A stretch of 64,000 bases of DNA from Riptortus pedestris (lineage: Eukaryota; Arthropoda; Insecta; Hemiptera; Alydidae): the NCBI GenBank assembly GCA_019009955.1, contig CM032229.1, positions 3,786,501 through 3,850,500 on the forward strand, read 5' to 3'. Under the pieces are notes generated by a model that saw only the letters and a list, made by a program, of their open reading frames with translations, made no database searches and was not told the DNA's origin. The translations under genes and the position numbers were made by a program. Positions 27,601 to 42,390 of this stretch are shown here, piece by piece. How positions within the stretch are numbered: the first letter of the stretch is position 1; each line of letters opens with the position of its first letter.

Positions 27601-30600
27601 ATGACATGGTGATGAGAATTACTCTGGCAATCTCCCATTTTCCCACTTATTTAAATAGACAAGCAGGATCTTAGAAGATGAGAACAGAAGCACTTCAAAT
27701 ATAATTAGCAGGTCTGTAAGAATACTCTTGAATAGATTACTTTTCTTTGCAGGTATTGGCAGAATTTAGTCTACTAGCTGAATCCGATTATGTCAGGTCG
27801 AATAGGTTTTCTCTTTCTTCGGTACCCATATCATCATTTTTCTATAATAGGCAATGATATTGGAGTTTCTTTCTCTAAAATGTTTTAGCAGACATGTCCC
27901 AAAAACTTGAGAATCTCACGAAACAGAATGCTCAATCCAATTCTTTATCATGAACATAAGAAAATCTAAAATCTTCCCAATGAAAAGACATTCAAAGCTA
28001 CTAGAGGAATAGCAAAAAAAAAAATAATGAAACCCCAATCAGTTACCCAGAAAAATACCTCACTTTTAATATTATGTTGAGGAAGACATTAACAAGATGC
28101 CGAGAAAGGAATTGTAGATTTTGGAAAAAGTCTCAGGGTAGAAGGTAGAAAAATCAGTTTAAAATCATATTTATTTTTGATCAAAGACACTGTGTTACCT
28201 TAGCTCTATCTACATTCATAACTATTCTATAGATTCCATTACAAAATTATTTTTCAAACTGTTAGTTCTACAAAACGAATTAGTTGATTTATAATCTTAT
28301 AATAATTTGTAAAATAATTAAAAATTCTTTACAAAAATATTTGTTAAATTTAACATACTAGATTAGTCTTGGTATTTTAACTTAAGTCAAACTTTGAATA
28401 ACATCACAAAAAAAAAAAAAATAGTATTTAGAAAAATAATTCAGATCCATCATGATAAAAAGTCAACAAATAAGAAAATTATCACAGTATTAGTAAAAAT
28501 TAACGAGCTTTTTTAAACTCCTAATCCTTAACAATTTTTTCTTAGGGCATAACAAACGAGAACAGAAAGGAATCAACAAAGCAACTATGCTGGAATAAAG
28601 AACTGGTCAACTGTTCAACCTGCAACAAGAAAAAACGTAAAATGCAATTACTTTCCATCGAATGAGTTAAAAGCCCTATAATGGGGTTTTTCTATACAGT
28701 GGGAAATTTTAACAGAAGGATCAAGTAAAATGGATTGAACTCAAAGGGTTCATTAGACTACTTCTCCTTATGAAATCTGGCAATCGATATTAGCCTTATT
28801 AAATTAATGATTGAAAATAAGAATGATTAGATGTTTGCACGAAATAAAACTTATAATAGGAAGTCATGGATTAGAAAAGAAAAGACTCCTTTCGACTTGA
28901 GTGAGGTGGATGGAAATAAAATAAGACTGAAAAAAATATTAGCATTGTTAGGCTTCAGAAAGAGTGAACTGTAAGGGTACGTTAAATATAAAAAGGGGAA
29001 TTAAAAAATAGTCATCTTACCACTGGATCTGGAACAAAAAACGGATGAACATGGGTAGGAATAAAATATTTTGAGGAAATAGAGGAAATGGAAATGCCTT
29101 AAGCAACAATCTAAAAAGATAATATTAGTAGACAAGCTAATAGAACATAGCGACGTCCAAATGAAATTGGAGTGCATCAAAGGCTCGCACAGTCAAATGG
29201 TGACAGGTACAAGGAGTTGCTTGTCTCCTTCCAGTTCAGCCTATACATTTAAATGCGTTACAGGAGCCATGCTAATGAGGTACTAGAGTTCCAGGTGGTG
29301 CCATCAGCAAAGATAGTCAGAGACTAGACTGAGAGTAGTAGTGGCTTACAACCTGTCTGTAATTGAGGATGTAGTTTCAAAAAATAGGTTCCAAATGAAA
29401 GGCACGTTAGATGAATAAAACCCGTGTGAACTGCATAACAATATAGAATCTGAAGGACAACTATATTATGAGCGAGGAATAGCCAGAATCAAATCCAGTA
29501 TCAAAAAGACCAATGTATGCTAATGAGGCATTACTGAGATCAAGAAAGGCTGTGAAGGATAGCGATTTATAAGGTGTATTTCAGCAACCACTCGAGGGGT
29601 TGACTTAATAATCAGGGTTGCTCCCCAATAAAACGGGGGTTATTGGACACACTATACTAATTTATATATAGAATATAACTCACCATAATGGGGTTTAATA
29701 TTATTAATGCAAATAATAAGAGGAAAATTACAATAAAGTTAATTAAAAAATAAATTATAATTGTAACAAAGTGGAAAAATTATGAGACACAAAAAAACAT
29801 TTATAAAGAAAATAGAAATAAATAATGTAGATAAACTGCAACCTAAAATAAATAAATGATGATGATAATTAATAATAATAAATAACTGACTATTCTTTTC
29901 ACAAGTATAAGACAGAGTGGTTTCACATTCCCTTCTGCAAGAAGTTTCATAAAAAGTCAACAATAAAGGCATCATATTTAAGTAATGCATAAGTAAATAA
30001 TTATTAGCCTTTCTGGGGTGGGAGAGGATGAACGATGAAAGCCAAAATAGATAACAGAACCCAGCCAGTACGCACGGCAGGTAAGATGTAACTGAGATGC
30101 CGAGGGGTGGAAAGGGCAAGGGCTTCCAGGGAATCCAACTTTTGCTCCCATCACATTTACGTTGCAGGAGCCTCATGAATCTATTTTTCCGAATGCCACG
30201 GCACCTAGTGCACATGTAGAAACTGCTCCCGTCTTCTTCCACCAAGTTTAAATTTTTCATTCGCTGGGCTTCTTTAGCAACCCTTGCCCAATAAAGGGTT
30301 AATATAAATCTTAAAATATTAACAGGATTGAAATGAATTTTTCAAAGAATTAACTGACTTATGAAGACAGTAAGGTTCCAGTGCTGAGAGTTCTGGAGGC
30401 TTTTGGTATCCACCATAGAGTTAACACATTTTGATGGGAAGAACAAAGAGAGGCTGCGAAACCATAAGTTCACTCCGTTCTTCCCATCAAAAACTCTGTT
30501 CCTCTAAAGACGAATACCAAAGGACTCAGAAACTGTAAAATATTTCAATTTAGGCGAGTAATTCATTAGCCAAAACTAAAATACCTTCAAAAATAATTTA

Positions 30601-33600
30601 AAAAACAATGTACAGATAAAAGCTTAAGAGAATTTGATGGTAGGAAAAACAGCGAGTAATGAGAGATTACATGTGTTAAGTTAAAATGGATACGAACCTA
30701 AAAAGATCTTGAAGATCCAGTTAGCAGCTATCATCAGATTATTGGTGACATAGCAGAAGAATGGGAGCTGAGGGTTGATGATAGCTATTCCACCGCTGAT
30801 ATCGGCCAGCTTTAGCTTCGGGTTTGCTGTGATCAGAACCTTTACATTAGGCAGTTGCTGGTTAGTGATCCATGTCCCCTAAAAAGTAAAGGAAAATTAA
30901 ACTATCAATCATTTCTCTATGTAATTTTGGTAAATTTATATTATCTTTAATATGATATGGTTTATAGGTTGATACGTTTTGTATGAAGAGGAATAAATGA
31001 AATGGAATTGTACATAGACTAATGCAGGTCAGCTAGTTACAAGTATTGCACTTTTTTTGTGATAATACATTAGCACCTTTTTTTTTTTTAGAATTTCTTG
31101 TTTCGTAAGTGTTGTAACTTTAGACTATTATTATTCGCTGATTTAACTTTGAATGAATAAGAATGTAACTGAAATAGACATAGTGTTTATTTATAAGTAC
31201 TAATATTTATTTCTTAGTTCCATGGCTCAGGATAAATTAATAATTATATGACAAGAAAAATTTATATTCACTAATGTTTAGGAATGTATTTTGGTCAGAA
31301 TAATTATTATATTCGTTAATAATTTTATTAATCTTATATTTAAAAAATATTCATTTTCATACACCTCATTAGAAGTGCTTTTGTAAGAGGTTTCATCCAT
31401 GAATGGAAGTGTGAATTACTATACTTTAATCATACAATGAAAATTACTGTGAATTGAATTTATAAATTGGCTCTTCAGACTATCAATTGCAAGTAGTATT
31501 TAGGTGATATAAAAAAAAAGATTAGAGTATGAATTCTTTGTCAAATAAATCAATATCTTCCAAATTTGATAATTCATATTCTATAATAAAGAGTTGTAGA
31601 AGAGTTTTACTTGCTGACCCTACCAACAAATTAAGACCCTATTAAATAGTTAGGTCAAAAATAGCTTGTAAATGAAAAATTTAGTTGAGTTTACATGTTT
31701 TTTTTTAATCTAAAATCTTTTAAAATATTGTCAATTGAGTAACATTGGCAAACGACTGACAATTTGATTGTTCACCTAGATGTATCATATAGCATAACTT
31801 CACTTTTTTGTCTGATATTATTAAGTAATCATTTAGAAATTCTGTGCATAATTCACGAGTCTTTCTATCTAATGTATCTAATAGTGCGACATGAGCCTTA
31901 AATGATTTTTATAATCTTCATGATACTGTTTTCTACATAAAATAAATGTAATATAGTCGTCACTGAGAACTTTAAAAGTTTTTATATCCTTGGTTGAACT
32001 AAGACATAATGATGAAAATAAATTAATATTTATTTGCAATAGAAAACATGTAATCTACAGAAATATAAATATTGCATTCATTGAACATTAATACACCAAA
32101 TTTTCAAGAGCTGTTTTTTTGTGGTATTTATGCAAAATGGACTACAAAATACCTAATAATGAATATATCTTATTATTAGCTAATTCATAACAATGCTTTG
32201 GCATAAATTGATCATTATTGTGTTGCTGGATTGATAGAAAACGCACAAAAATGGCAGATTGAAATGGTAATATTTTTAATACAAAATAAATATGTTTTTA
32301 TCACATTATACATTCTATAGTTGAAATGAGCAATTAAAAACACTCTTGAAATACACGAATATACCCAATAGTAGTATATTTAACCAAAATAATGAAAACG
32401 TAATTAATCAAAAAGCTCCACAACATTTATCTCTAAGTTAAGTTTTAGAGCTAAAGCATCAATTCCCATTCAACTTTCACCTACACCTCCCCCCCCCCCT
32501 TCCCTTCAGAGTATGATAAATGCTTAACGTAATATAAAGTTCATTTTCAAGTAATTGAAACATCTCTTAATATAAATTTCATCAAATACTGTGACTATAT
32601 CTTACCAAGGCAGGGTCATGCTCCAACACTACTGCCTGTATATCAATATCCGATATTCCAAATGGTCCATCCCCTATTCTACTGCAAGGGCTGCTCCTCA
32701 ATCTATTGTGCAGTTCCTGGTAAACTATTTTAAATATTTTTGATGTTAAATCCCTATCTACGTCTCGAATACAATTCACCTAGAATAGAATATAAAAGAA
32801 ATAAGAATTAAGTACTCCAAATATAAATTTATATTTTTTATAGACAAATATATAAAATAAATAAAAATGATCTGCCTTAAAAAAATATTGGAAAATATCC
32901 CGCAAATATTTCAATCCTTTGTATAGTCTGAGTTTTGTTTGGGATTAAAGTGGCCAGATATGAACATAGTTGTTTGGTCCCTCCTTCTTTCACTGCCCAT
33001 TAGTACATAGCACCTTCACAATTATAAAAACTATAAACTCCAGTTATTTTGCACCGCAGCAGATTGTATGTACATGCTGCCTTCTCAACTTTTACTCTTA
33101 GAGCCAGCCACTATGATTTCCAAGCTTCAGTATATGCCCGTTATCCCTACTCTACCTGTACTTTTATTGGATTAACCTTTAGGGGAATCAAGAATCGAGG
33201 CCATACCCATGGCATTATTTGTCAGTATTATAAATACAATAGAGTTTGATAATGATCAAACAAAAATTGCGACCTTCCACAAGTTTATATATATAAACAA
33301 TTTTGAATTGACCTCATTAGGAGATTTCCCTTAAGGGAAATCAGCTATTGAGGTTATACTCATGACGCGAGTTTCGAAAAATTTCTTCAAATGTTTATCG
33401 ATCCTACCCAGGAGATGACGAAAATGAGGTCCATTCCAAATTATATATATACTAGCTCAAGATACTCAGCTTCGCCTGGGAATTGATTTGAGGTTGAATG
33501 GTGATGGTATTTTTTTGGCAAGGCTTTACTTTGGACACTATTTTGATATTTACCCATCCCAGTGTTCAGGGTTTATACCCGTTGTTGGCATTTGTTAATA

Positions 33601-36600
33601 ATAAAATTAATTTTTTATGTAAGACTTTACTGTCCTCCATATTGTCATATTTCCCGTCTCCTGTGCATTATGCATAGATTTCAGTTATTAAGATTAACTG
33701 ACAGTTATTAAGATTAAAACGTAGATTTGAATTAATGTTTCCAGGTCAGGTACCTCATAGTTCAAATTGGAATGAATTGTTGAGCATATCAATATTTCTG
33801 AGCAAATTATTTGGTCCACACATTGTTCCTGGAGAAATATATAAAACAAAAGTTAATCTAAATAACAAAGTAAACAACTTTTGTTATGTGCATGTTTGTC
33901 GAAAAACAAATATACAATGAAATATCGAATTTTTAATTCAGGCCTCCTTATAACCCCCACTCCCGTTCTAACCTAAAAATTTTAATATAGCTTATAATCA
34001 TGGAAGAATTAATGCTAATTGACATACCGAGTTTAGTTAAGTTCGGTTCAATCGTTAGCGCCCAATAAAATAGTTGACTCCTGCTTTAGTTATAGTGTAT
34101 ATCTCGTTTATACTTTATTAAAAGACAAAAATGAATATCACAAAAGTTACTCTAAATAAAAAAATAAACAACTTTTGTTATGTTCATATTTGCCGAAAAA
34201 CGAATAGAAAACAAAATACCGCTATTTTTAAATTCAGGCCTCCCTTACAACCCACACTCCTGCCCGTCCCTAGAAATGTTGGTGTGGCTTGTTATATTGA
34301 AAACGTTAGTGCTAATACACATGCCGAGTTTTATTTATTTCGATTGGGTCTTTTGTCCCAAATATAATTGTTCACTTCCGCTATAGGTTTTAGCGTATAT
34401 ATCGTTTATAATTCAGTATACGAAAAAAGTGTATATAACAAAAGTTACTCTAAACAACAAAATAAACTTTTGTTATGTTAATATTTGCTGAAAAAAGAAT
34501 AGGAAATGAAATATCGCTACTTTTAATTTCTTGCTTCCCTTATAACCCTCACTCCTGTTCATCTCAGAGGATATTAATATAGCCTAAAGTCTAAGTTGGG
34601 TTAGTAGTAATATACATACCAAGTTTCATAAAATTCGGTTCAGTCGTTTATGCATGAAAAGGTAACATACAAACAGACACCAAAGAAACAAAATGCAGTT
34701 ATGGTGTCTATGACATGCGAAATGAAAAGTTATCGTGAAATTTCGCAAAAAAAATCAATGTACAGACAGAGGTTACAATTTTATATATATATATATAGAT
34801 AGATAGATAGATAGATAGATAAATGTCTGTTAATGCGGTCGCAATTTTTGTTTGATCATTAACAAACTCGGAATTTAATCGTTTTATGTAAAAAGGAAGA
34901 TCAAGTTCATTAATGGCTGAAATCGGACCTGTGGTAGGGGGGGGAGGGGATTTTTGAAAATTCAAAATATCTGTTATTATGCGTCTGATCGAAAAATTGT
35001 ATAGAATCAATCTTATTGAAAATTAAAACTACTATAAATATTGTTCTATACATTTATTCTCTATCTTGAATATTAACCGAGATATTTGCTTTTGTATTCT
35101 GTGTGTGGTCAGCAGGAGTCGGCTATGTACCAGACTTTCTTTCGATAGCTCTGGCGCCCGTTTCCGTAACTATTCGTCTCTCGTGAATAGGTTTAGACAT
35201 CCCTTACTACTACAGTTGTTATTGGGCAGATTTCTCTATTGTAAAACTTCACGTGGGAAATCTGCTTAGCTTATGCAGCCCCTGCGTGACGGACTTTTTC
35301 GTCATCTACTAGAGGCTGGTTCAATGGACATCTTGAGGAAATTTTTAGAAAACTGCCTCAAGTACAACACCCATAGCTGGTTACAACACCCATAGCTGGT
35401 CCTTAAGGTAAAATTACTACACACAACTTTGCTAGTGACAGATTAATTATAGTAGTAGCTGTTGTGGTAGGCGAAAACAGTGAGTGGATACCCAGCCGTT
35501 AAGCCTTAACCCTTTAACAGCTAAGGAGGCGGGCGGAGATTTGCAACCAGTAGCTGAGGAGGGCCAGCCGGCTATCACCCTCCCAAGCTAAGGCCTCTCT
35601 GGAGCTGCATCCTTCAATAACTCACTCCCTTTTCTGACTATTTCTTAATAATACCTATATCATTATTTCAATAAATTAAAATGCTATTGTAATGAAAAAT
35701 TATGTGATTTATGAAGGAAATAATGATTGTAATGATTTTATTATCTTATATATAATTTTTTTATTTGAAGTAATATTTTAATAATTTACCTTTTTTTTTT
35801 AATTTGAAGTTATATTTTAATTATTAACCAATATACAATAGCAGGTAGAAGAGGGGTGGGTTGGGTTTCCCTCCTTGGAAAACCCAAAGATTCCACAGTT
35901 ACAGGATCGGAACAAATATTTCCCCAATAGAGACACCCCTGCAGCCTAGCGGCCGCTAGAAATATTTATTAACTCTCCGAGGATCCGCTAGGATGTACCA
36001 CAGTCGGGACGAGTTATATTGTATAGAGCAGGGAGCGGTAAAACAGTGGGAAAACGGTGACGAGATATCTCGTCCTGTGCGAGGGGGTAGCGGGCAACCG
36101 GGGACGAGTTATCTCGTTTGGAGCTGGTGGGCTTCGTTTCCCTCCGACGAGATATCTCGTCTGGAGCTGTTAAAGGGTTAACTGTCTCTCACCTATCCAT
36201 CCCCCATCAGCACGTCTCCCAGAATTTCAGACAAACATTCCATCCTAAGAGAAATTTTATGGAATTTGTTAATTGTTAACATTTATTGTGTGCTACTAAA
36301 GCTAGTTAGGATGGGTAATTTACAGGTTACCACATTTTAGCAGATTTCCCTAAAGGGTAATTAGCTATTGAGGTCGTATTTATGACAGGATTTTTGAGAA
36401 ATTTCCTCAAGTATCCATCAATCCTACCCAGGAGATTACAAAAATGAGGTTCATTCAAAACTGTGTGTGTGTGTGTGTAGAGATTTGACTGTTAATGCTC
36501 GAGTGTTCGCAATTTCTGTAACATTACCAAATTTGATATCTAAACATTTTATGTAAAATTAAAGATCAAGTTCGTTAATGGCTGAAATCCGATCTATGGG

Positions 36601-39600
36601 AGGAGGGTTTAGAGGAGGGAATTTCAAAAATCCTTAATATCTCTGTTATTGTGTGTCAGATCAAAAAAATGGAATAAAACCTATTTTTTTTGCAAATATA
36701 ATCTTCTATAAATGTTGTCATGTACACTTTTTCCACTGTTGTGATAATTAACTGAGATATTTGCAATTTTTAGGTTTCTGTTTTCAGTAAACCCCCACTC
36801 CTACTCATGTCATATTAAACAATATGCTGTTATATTATGAAACACTTTATTTGAAGCCTAAATACCAAATATTGTTCTCATTGAACATTTAAATTTTGAG
36901 ACAAATTTATGCACATCAGAAATCTAATATTTATAAGTTGCTCGCATTACAATCTGTGTAAGACTGAGCCTTTATCACCCCTGTAGTCCGTCTATCACAA
37001 GCCACCATCCACTTTATTTTTAGTAAGGTTTGCCATATGATTCCATTACTTAGACATGCATTTCCTTCTGACCTTTCTATTCCAATCTTCCTAAAAGTTT
37101 CTAAACTCTTGTTAAAGGTTCTTATTGGCATGGTCAGTAGTAGAGTAATCCTGTTTTTCAATTAAAATAATTTATACAGTGGTCACCTAGACGATTCTTA
37201 AAATGAAACATTTGATATGTGAATATATAGTCTTCAAATTTTATATGGATTATAATTTGTAGCACAGTAGCAAAAGATGGACTAAAAAAAATCCAAGGAA
37301 GTTCTAAATGAGGTAAGTAAAAGCAAGTCTTCTCAAGGCCCTGAAAAAAAGGAGACTGAAACTTCTCGGGCATATCATAAGGCACGACCATCAGAAATAA
37401 ATCTGAACGTAAGATCCTTGGGTGTGGGGGAAGAGGGAGCCCCAGAAAATCCTGTTTTGAAGACATCAAACCTCTTATAAATTTGGGTGGGTTTAGTAAT
37501 ATGAGAAGAGTAAATTCTGAAAGAACACAATGATTGCAACTACAAGACGAAACAAGACGTAGCCTTTAGATCATGATGATATATGTTAAAAGTATATAAC
37601 AAGAATTGTTCCTGAAAGGATCTTCTACTCACTCTGTGAACCACGTTGAACGAACTATGAATTAAATTACGAAGTCTATCAAAGCTCTAGTTGAAACAAA
37701 CATACAGCGTATAGGAACTCTTCAGTCTCACGGAGAGCCCTGAAGATGGTAGAAGCAAAATGTCAGCGAGAAATACAAACACACCGTCAATACTCAAAGG
37801 CTTGGAATATAATGTACAACCTGTTAATTTGTAATCGTTACTTTTTCTCTGATACTAAAACTATATCCCTCATCTTCTTCGTAAGATAATGACAAACCAT
37901 TTCCCTTGAGTGAATATTAGAATAGGGTATTTGAAAGTCAAGATCCTAAAATTCAACATGGAACTCTGATATTTCAACCAGGAATTGTCATTTAGATGAA
38001 ACTCAAATATTTTGTGATTAGCAAACCAACTTTAAATTTAATCAAACAAATGTAATTACGGTAACATTGATGAAGCAAAAACACAGTAAGATTAGTAATA
38101 TTATCAATAGAATTTGGGAATTATAGTCTTTATATTTCAAACGAAAACTATTTGTATTTCAAACCATACAGGGAGTTCTTAATAATAGAGACTGTAGAAG
38201 TGGAAGACTAAAAGAAACTAAATTATTATAGTTGGTTCACTTTAAACTATTCACTCGTGTAACTTATACAACATAAATTTGTTGATAAATTCTAGATAAA
38301 ACTTTTCAGAGTTTTTCAATTTGCTGGTGAGCTCAAGTGAAGCTTAACAAATAAAGTGTTTCTTACAAACGCATTCTATCTAACAAATGATGAATTGACA
38401 AATCAAAATTAAAAATAAAGCCCTTTCCTTGATGTAATTAATCCAAATATAGAGAAATATTAATATTATTTCCTTCTTGTCTTGAAGGAAACTCTAAACC
38501 ATCGACTTAACTAAATTAAGGTTTGCGTTACTTCCTGTAAACATGTAAGATTTCTGCATCTATAAATAAAAACAAGTCAGGATGTTCCTGTTCAACTAGT
38601 ATTCCAGAGCTCTAACAGCATTATTAAGTAATTTGAATAGCAATTTTTTCCTGTTTGTGACTATTTTTACTATTAATACAATGCTGGGAGTTATTCTAAA
38701 TACTTCGCCAATGTTTTATCTGACTCAGGAATCAGTGTAAAATGAAATAGTCTTGACTAATATAAACACTTTATTTCATTTAAAATTCATATAGGACAGA
38801 TAGACCTTCACAAAAATTTCAGAATATTCATTTTCACTGTAATTTATACACTGTTTTCTGCATTTAAAACCTAAAGAAAAAAACATGAAAGTTATGCAAG
38901 TAAATATATTATTTACAGTTATTTTGATGACTTCAGCTAAGTAAAATAAAATAGTATATACTCACTTTTGGTATTTGTGATTCTTCGTTAGTACATATAG
39001 GATAATATAAGTCTGAAAAAAAAAATAAATAAATAAGTAATAGACAAAAGCATACAGCTAGGAGGTGAGAAGGGGAGAGAGAGGGACAATACTTTTTATC
39101 CTCTCCCCTTAATTGATTTTGATCAAAAGGGGATGTGCAACACTAGATGTCAGAACAGTCTTAAATATGAAATTATATACACACGCCCTACCAAAACTAG
39201 CAAAATGATTTCAGGTATAGGCAAACCGAGTGATTCCAGTGAAATTTGTTGCCCAAAATCATTCACGATTATACTTCCTACACTTGACACAAGGAAGCAA
39301 AATCTGTTATTTGAATTTCTATCAGAGTAACTTTTATGATGCAAATTCAGACTGACTAGTCAATGTTTAAAAAATAACACTCATTACACAAGTATTTTAA
39401 GCTTAATTTCTAGCTCCCATTCAAAATAATCAAATATAAGATAAAAATAAAAGTCAACATTATGAAATATAAGTAGTATAACAGAAATCAATTAATTTAT
39501 TCTTTCATAAATAATTGGAAGTAATGTAAAGATAAGGTAGTAATTAATTGCTAAAAATACAAAATAAAATATATCTTATTATTATTAATTATTGTAAAAT

Positions 39601-41243
39601 GAAACCACAATAGCATACACTTTATATACCATTTATGGAAAGAAAGCTGCCTGTGAGAGAATAAATAAAGAGCAAAACTATTGCACAGAGACATACAGAA
39701 GGGGAAACGAATTCCTTCTTGCCCTTGCAGGATTTTTGACCCACTCTCAATAAAACCACCCAGGCAGGGTTTATTAAAAAAAGCCCTCTCAGGAAAAACC
39801 CTTAATTCAATTTCTTTTTGGGGAGGGGGTAATTAAACCTATTCAACAATTTTATATTTTTAAAAATACTTCATCATTTCCTAGTTGACTTTTAAGTATG
39901 AGTGTGTCTATACACACACAATCCTATATAACAACATGGATCATCATATTTGATAAATGTATACCAGTTGTAGAAATAATTATATATGACAATTCAAAAT
40001 GAAGAAATATCAATTTGTTTTTTAGTACCCTGATATTTCCTAATTCTATCTTCAATATTTATTTTGAACTGAACTGTTTTTTTAAAACAGTATGAAAGAA
40101 CAACTGAGGCGGAGTTGTAGAGTTTACAACCCACACACAACTGCCAAAAAACCCCACTTTTGAACTTAAATTTATTTTTAATGCTATTTGTAAAAAATAA
40201 TTATAAGTCAAGTTAATAAAAAGAGAAATAAATATCTCAACCAAATATTATAAATAATAAGTTATTCTTTCAGCCAGTATACATAATTCATAATGTATAA
40301 CTGTTATTAAAAGTAGTAAAAAGTACTTAAATTTTTGAATCAGACATCACACTCTTTAACATCATATTCACTTAATTCATCTTTAGCATTAATATATCAG
40401 TGCTCTTTTACAAATTGTTGAACCTTTTAGAACCCAATCATTTACACATTTAGGACAATATTATTCCAAAAGTTGAAAACACTCATTCCTTTGATGCTGT
40501 TTGAGATAACAACTAGCCAGCCCATGCAAAAAGTTAAAAAAAGTTTTAATGGTCTCATTTGTGAAGTGATTTAGAAGAAACCTGTATGGACCGTATAGGC
40601 TCGGTTTATATTTATTTATTTTTTTAAATCCTGTATCTATCTATCTGACGTAAAAGTACCGATTAGAGAAAAATATAGATATCGCCCACATCAGATATAG
40701 AGAGGGAATAGTACTATTAGCCCATCCCTAACTTCATAACTGGAAATTATTAGAATGATTCAGTCTTTTCTCAAAAAAACCTAAATACCTGTGTGTCCCT
40801 ATTGACAGTGATATTAAAAGATATATCATAAGTACTAAGTAAATAAACTGTTACCAGTAGTTGAAGAAAGTGATGTATCAGTTGTGTGCATATTTACATA
40901 AGTAATTCCAATTATAATAAAAAACAATGAAAATAAAATGAGAAGGGCTGCTGAGACTGGTGAATCGAAAGGCATCCAAGAGTCGTTGTATAATTGTGTT
41001 CCTTTGCCTCGAGCCTGAGCACTGAGTGGGGTTCTACTCCTGCAACAGAATAAAATCAATCAATCAATCAATTCCTTAGAATACCAAAGAAAAACCACTA
41101 AAACTCTAAAGTTATCCATATCCCGTTAACCGCTAGGTATACAAAAAATAGTATAAAACAAAAGTTGTAATAAATATAATTTGCAAAAAGATTTGTTGTA
41201 TAACATTTTTTGAGCTGATTGATAATAATAGATATTTCGATTT

Positions 41244-41297
<54 letters not shown>

Positions 41298-42345
41298 CTC
41301 TCCTATAATCCCCCCCCTCTCACTGGGCCGATTTGTATTCCCACCTAACTCAATCTTTCTTTTCCAGATAGAAGTTCAAATATGACGTTTGGTTTAATAT
41401 CTGAAAATTTGCGACCACTAGATGATAAAATAATGACTTTGACGCTCATTAATGATTCGTAAAGATTTGAATGGATTTTTGTGAAATTTTGTTATATGAA
41501 CAAAAAAAAAAAAAATGAGGCTCAGCTCCGGACGGATGAAAGCAGTTGATAATAGGTTCTAAACTTCTTTAGCTCTCCTTCTCGTTATTTTTAACTTCCT
41601 GTGAATTTTTATACTTAAATAGAGCTAAACATAATCATCTAGATAAGATAAGTGTACATTTTGAAAAATGACATGAGTAAGAACTATCTCTTAAGGGAAA
41701 TATCCACTAGTACAAACAATATTGAGGGGCTCAGGTTGGCCGTGCTAGTTAAGGCGTTGGTCTTAATCTCGCGTGGTAGACCTAGAGTGGCGGGTTTGAT
41801 TCTCGCCCTGGGCAGTAGAAATGTATTTAGTGACAGACCCATTAAATAAAATCCTTAGGCCCACCCTGGCTAGAAAAAAGTCCGTCACGCAGGGGCTGCG
41901 TAAACTAAGCAGATTTCCCACGTGAAGTTTTACAATAGAGAAATCTGCCTAATATCAGCTGTAGTAGTATGAAACCTCTAAACCTATTCACGAGGGATGA
42001 ATAGTCACAAAAACGGCCGCCAGAGCTCACGGCGGAAAGTCCGAACATAGCCACTGCTGCCGAGCATATGCAGAATACAAATGCAAATATCTTATTTAAT
42101 ATTAAAGATAGAGAATAAATGTATATAGCAATATTTATAGAAAAATTTAATATGCAATAATTTTTGATCAGACGTATAGTAACGGAGATATTTCGACTTT
42201 TCAAAAATCCTCCCCTCTAAAACCCCCCCTCCCCCTTGTCCGATTTCAGCCATTAACGAACTTGATCTTTCTTTTTACATAAAACGATTAAATATCGAGT
42301 TTGGTAACGATCAAACAAAAATTGCGACCGCTAGAGTGGTAACAG

Positions 42346-42390
<45 letters not shown>

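Noticed and set aside
29739..30260. 173-codon minus frame within MAN1 intron 6
   Set aside because: The first third is mildly coding-like, but the rest is low-complexity hydrophobic sequence from AT-rich DNA. No recognisable domain and no splice support.
33450..34800. Short plus frames with KINNFCYVHICRKTNR
   Set aside because: They are the repeated internal blocks of family B Helitrons and recur in each copy. There is no Rep or helicase motif.
36931..37469. Two adjacent minus frames (76 and 103 codons)
   Set aside because: Considered as a retrotransposon reverse-transcriptase or endonuclease remnant, but no catalytic motif could be found.
41718..41877. Functional tRNA gene
   Set aside because: A and B boxes are present, but the cloverleaf is not maintained and the sequence continues into a shared SINE body with a target-site duplication.
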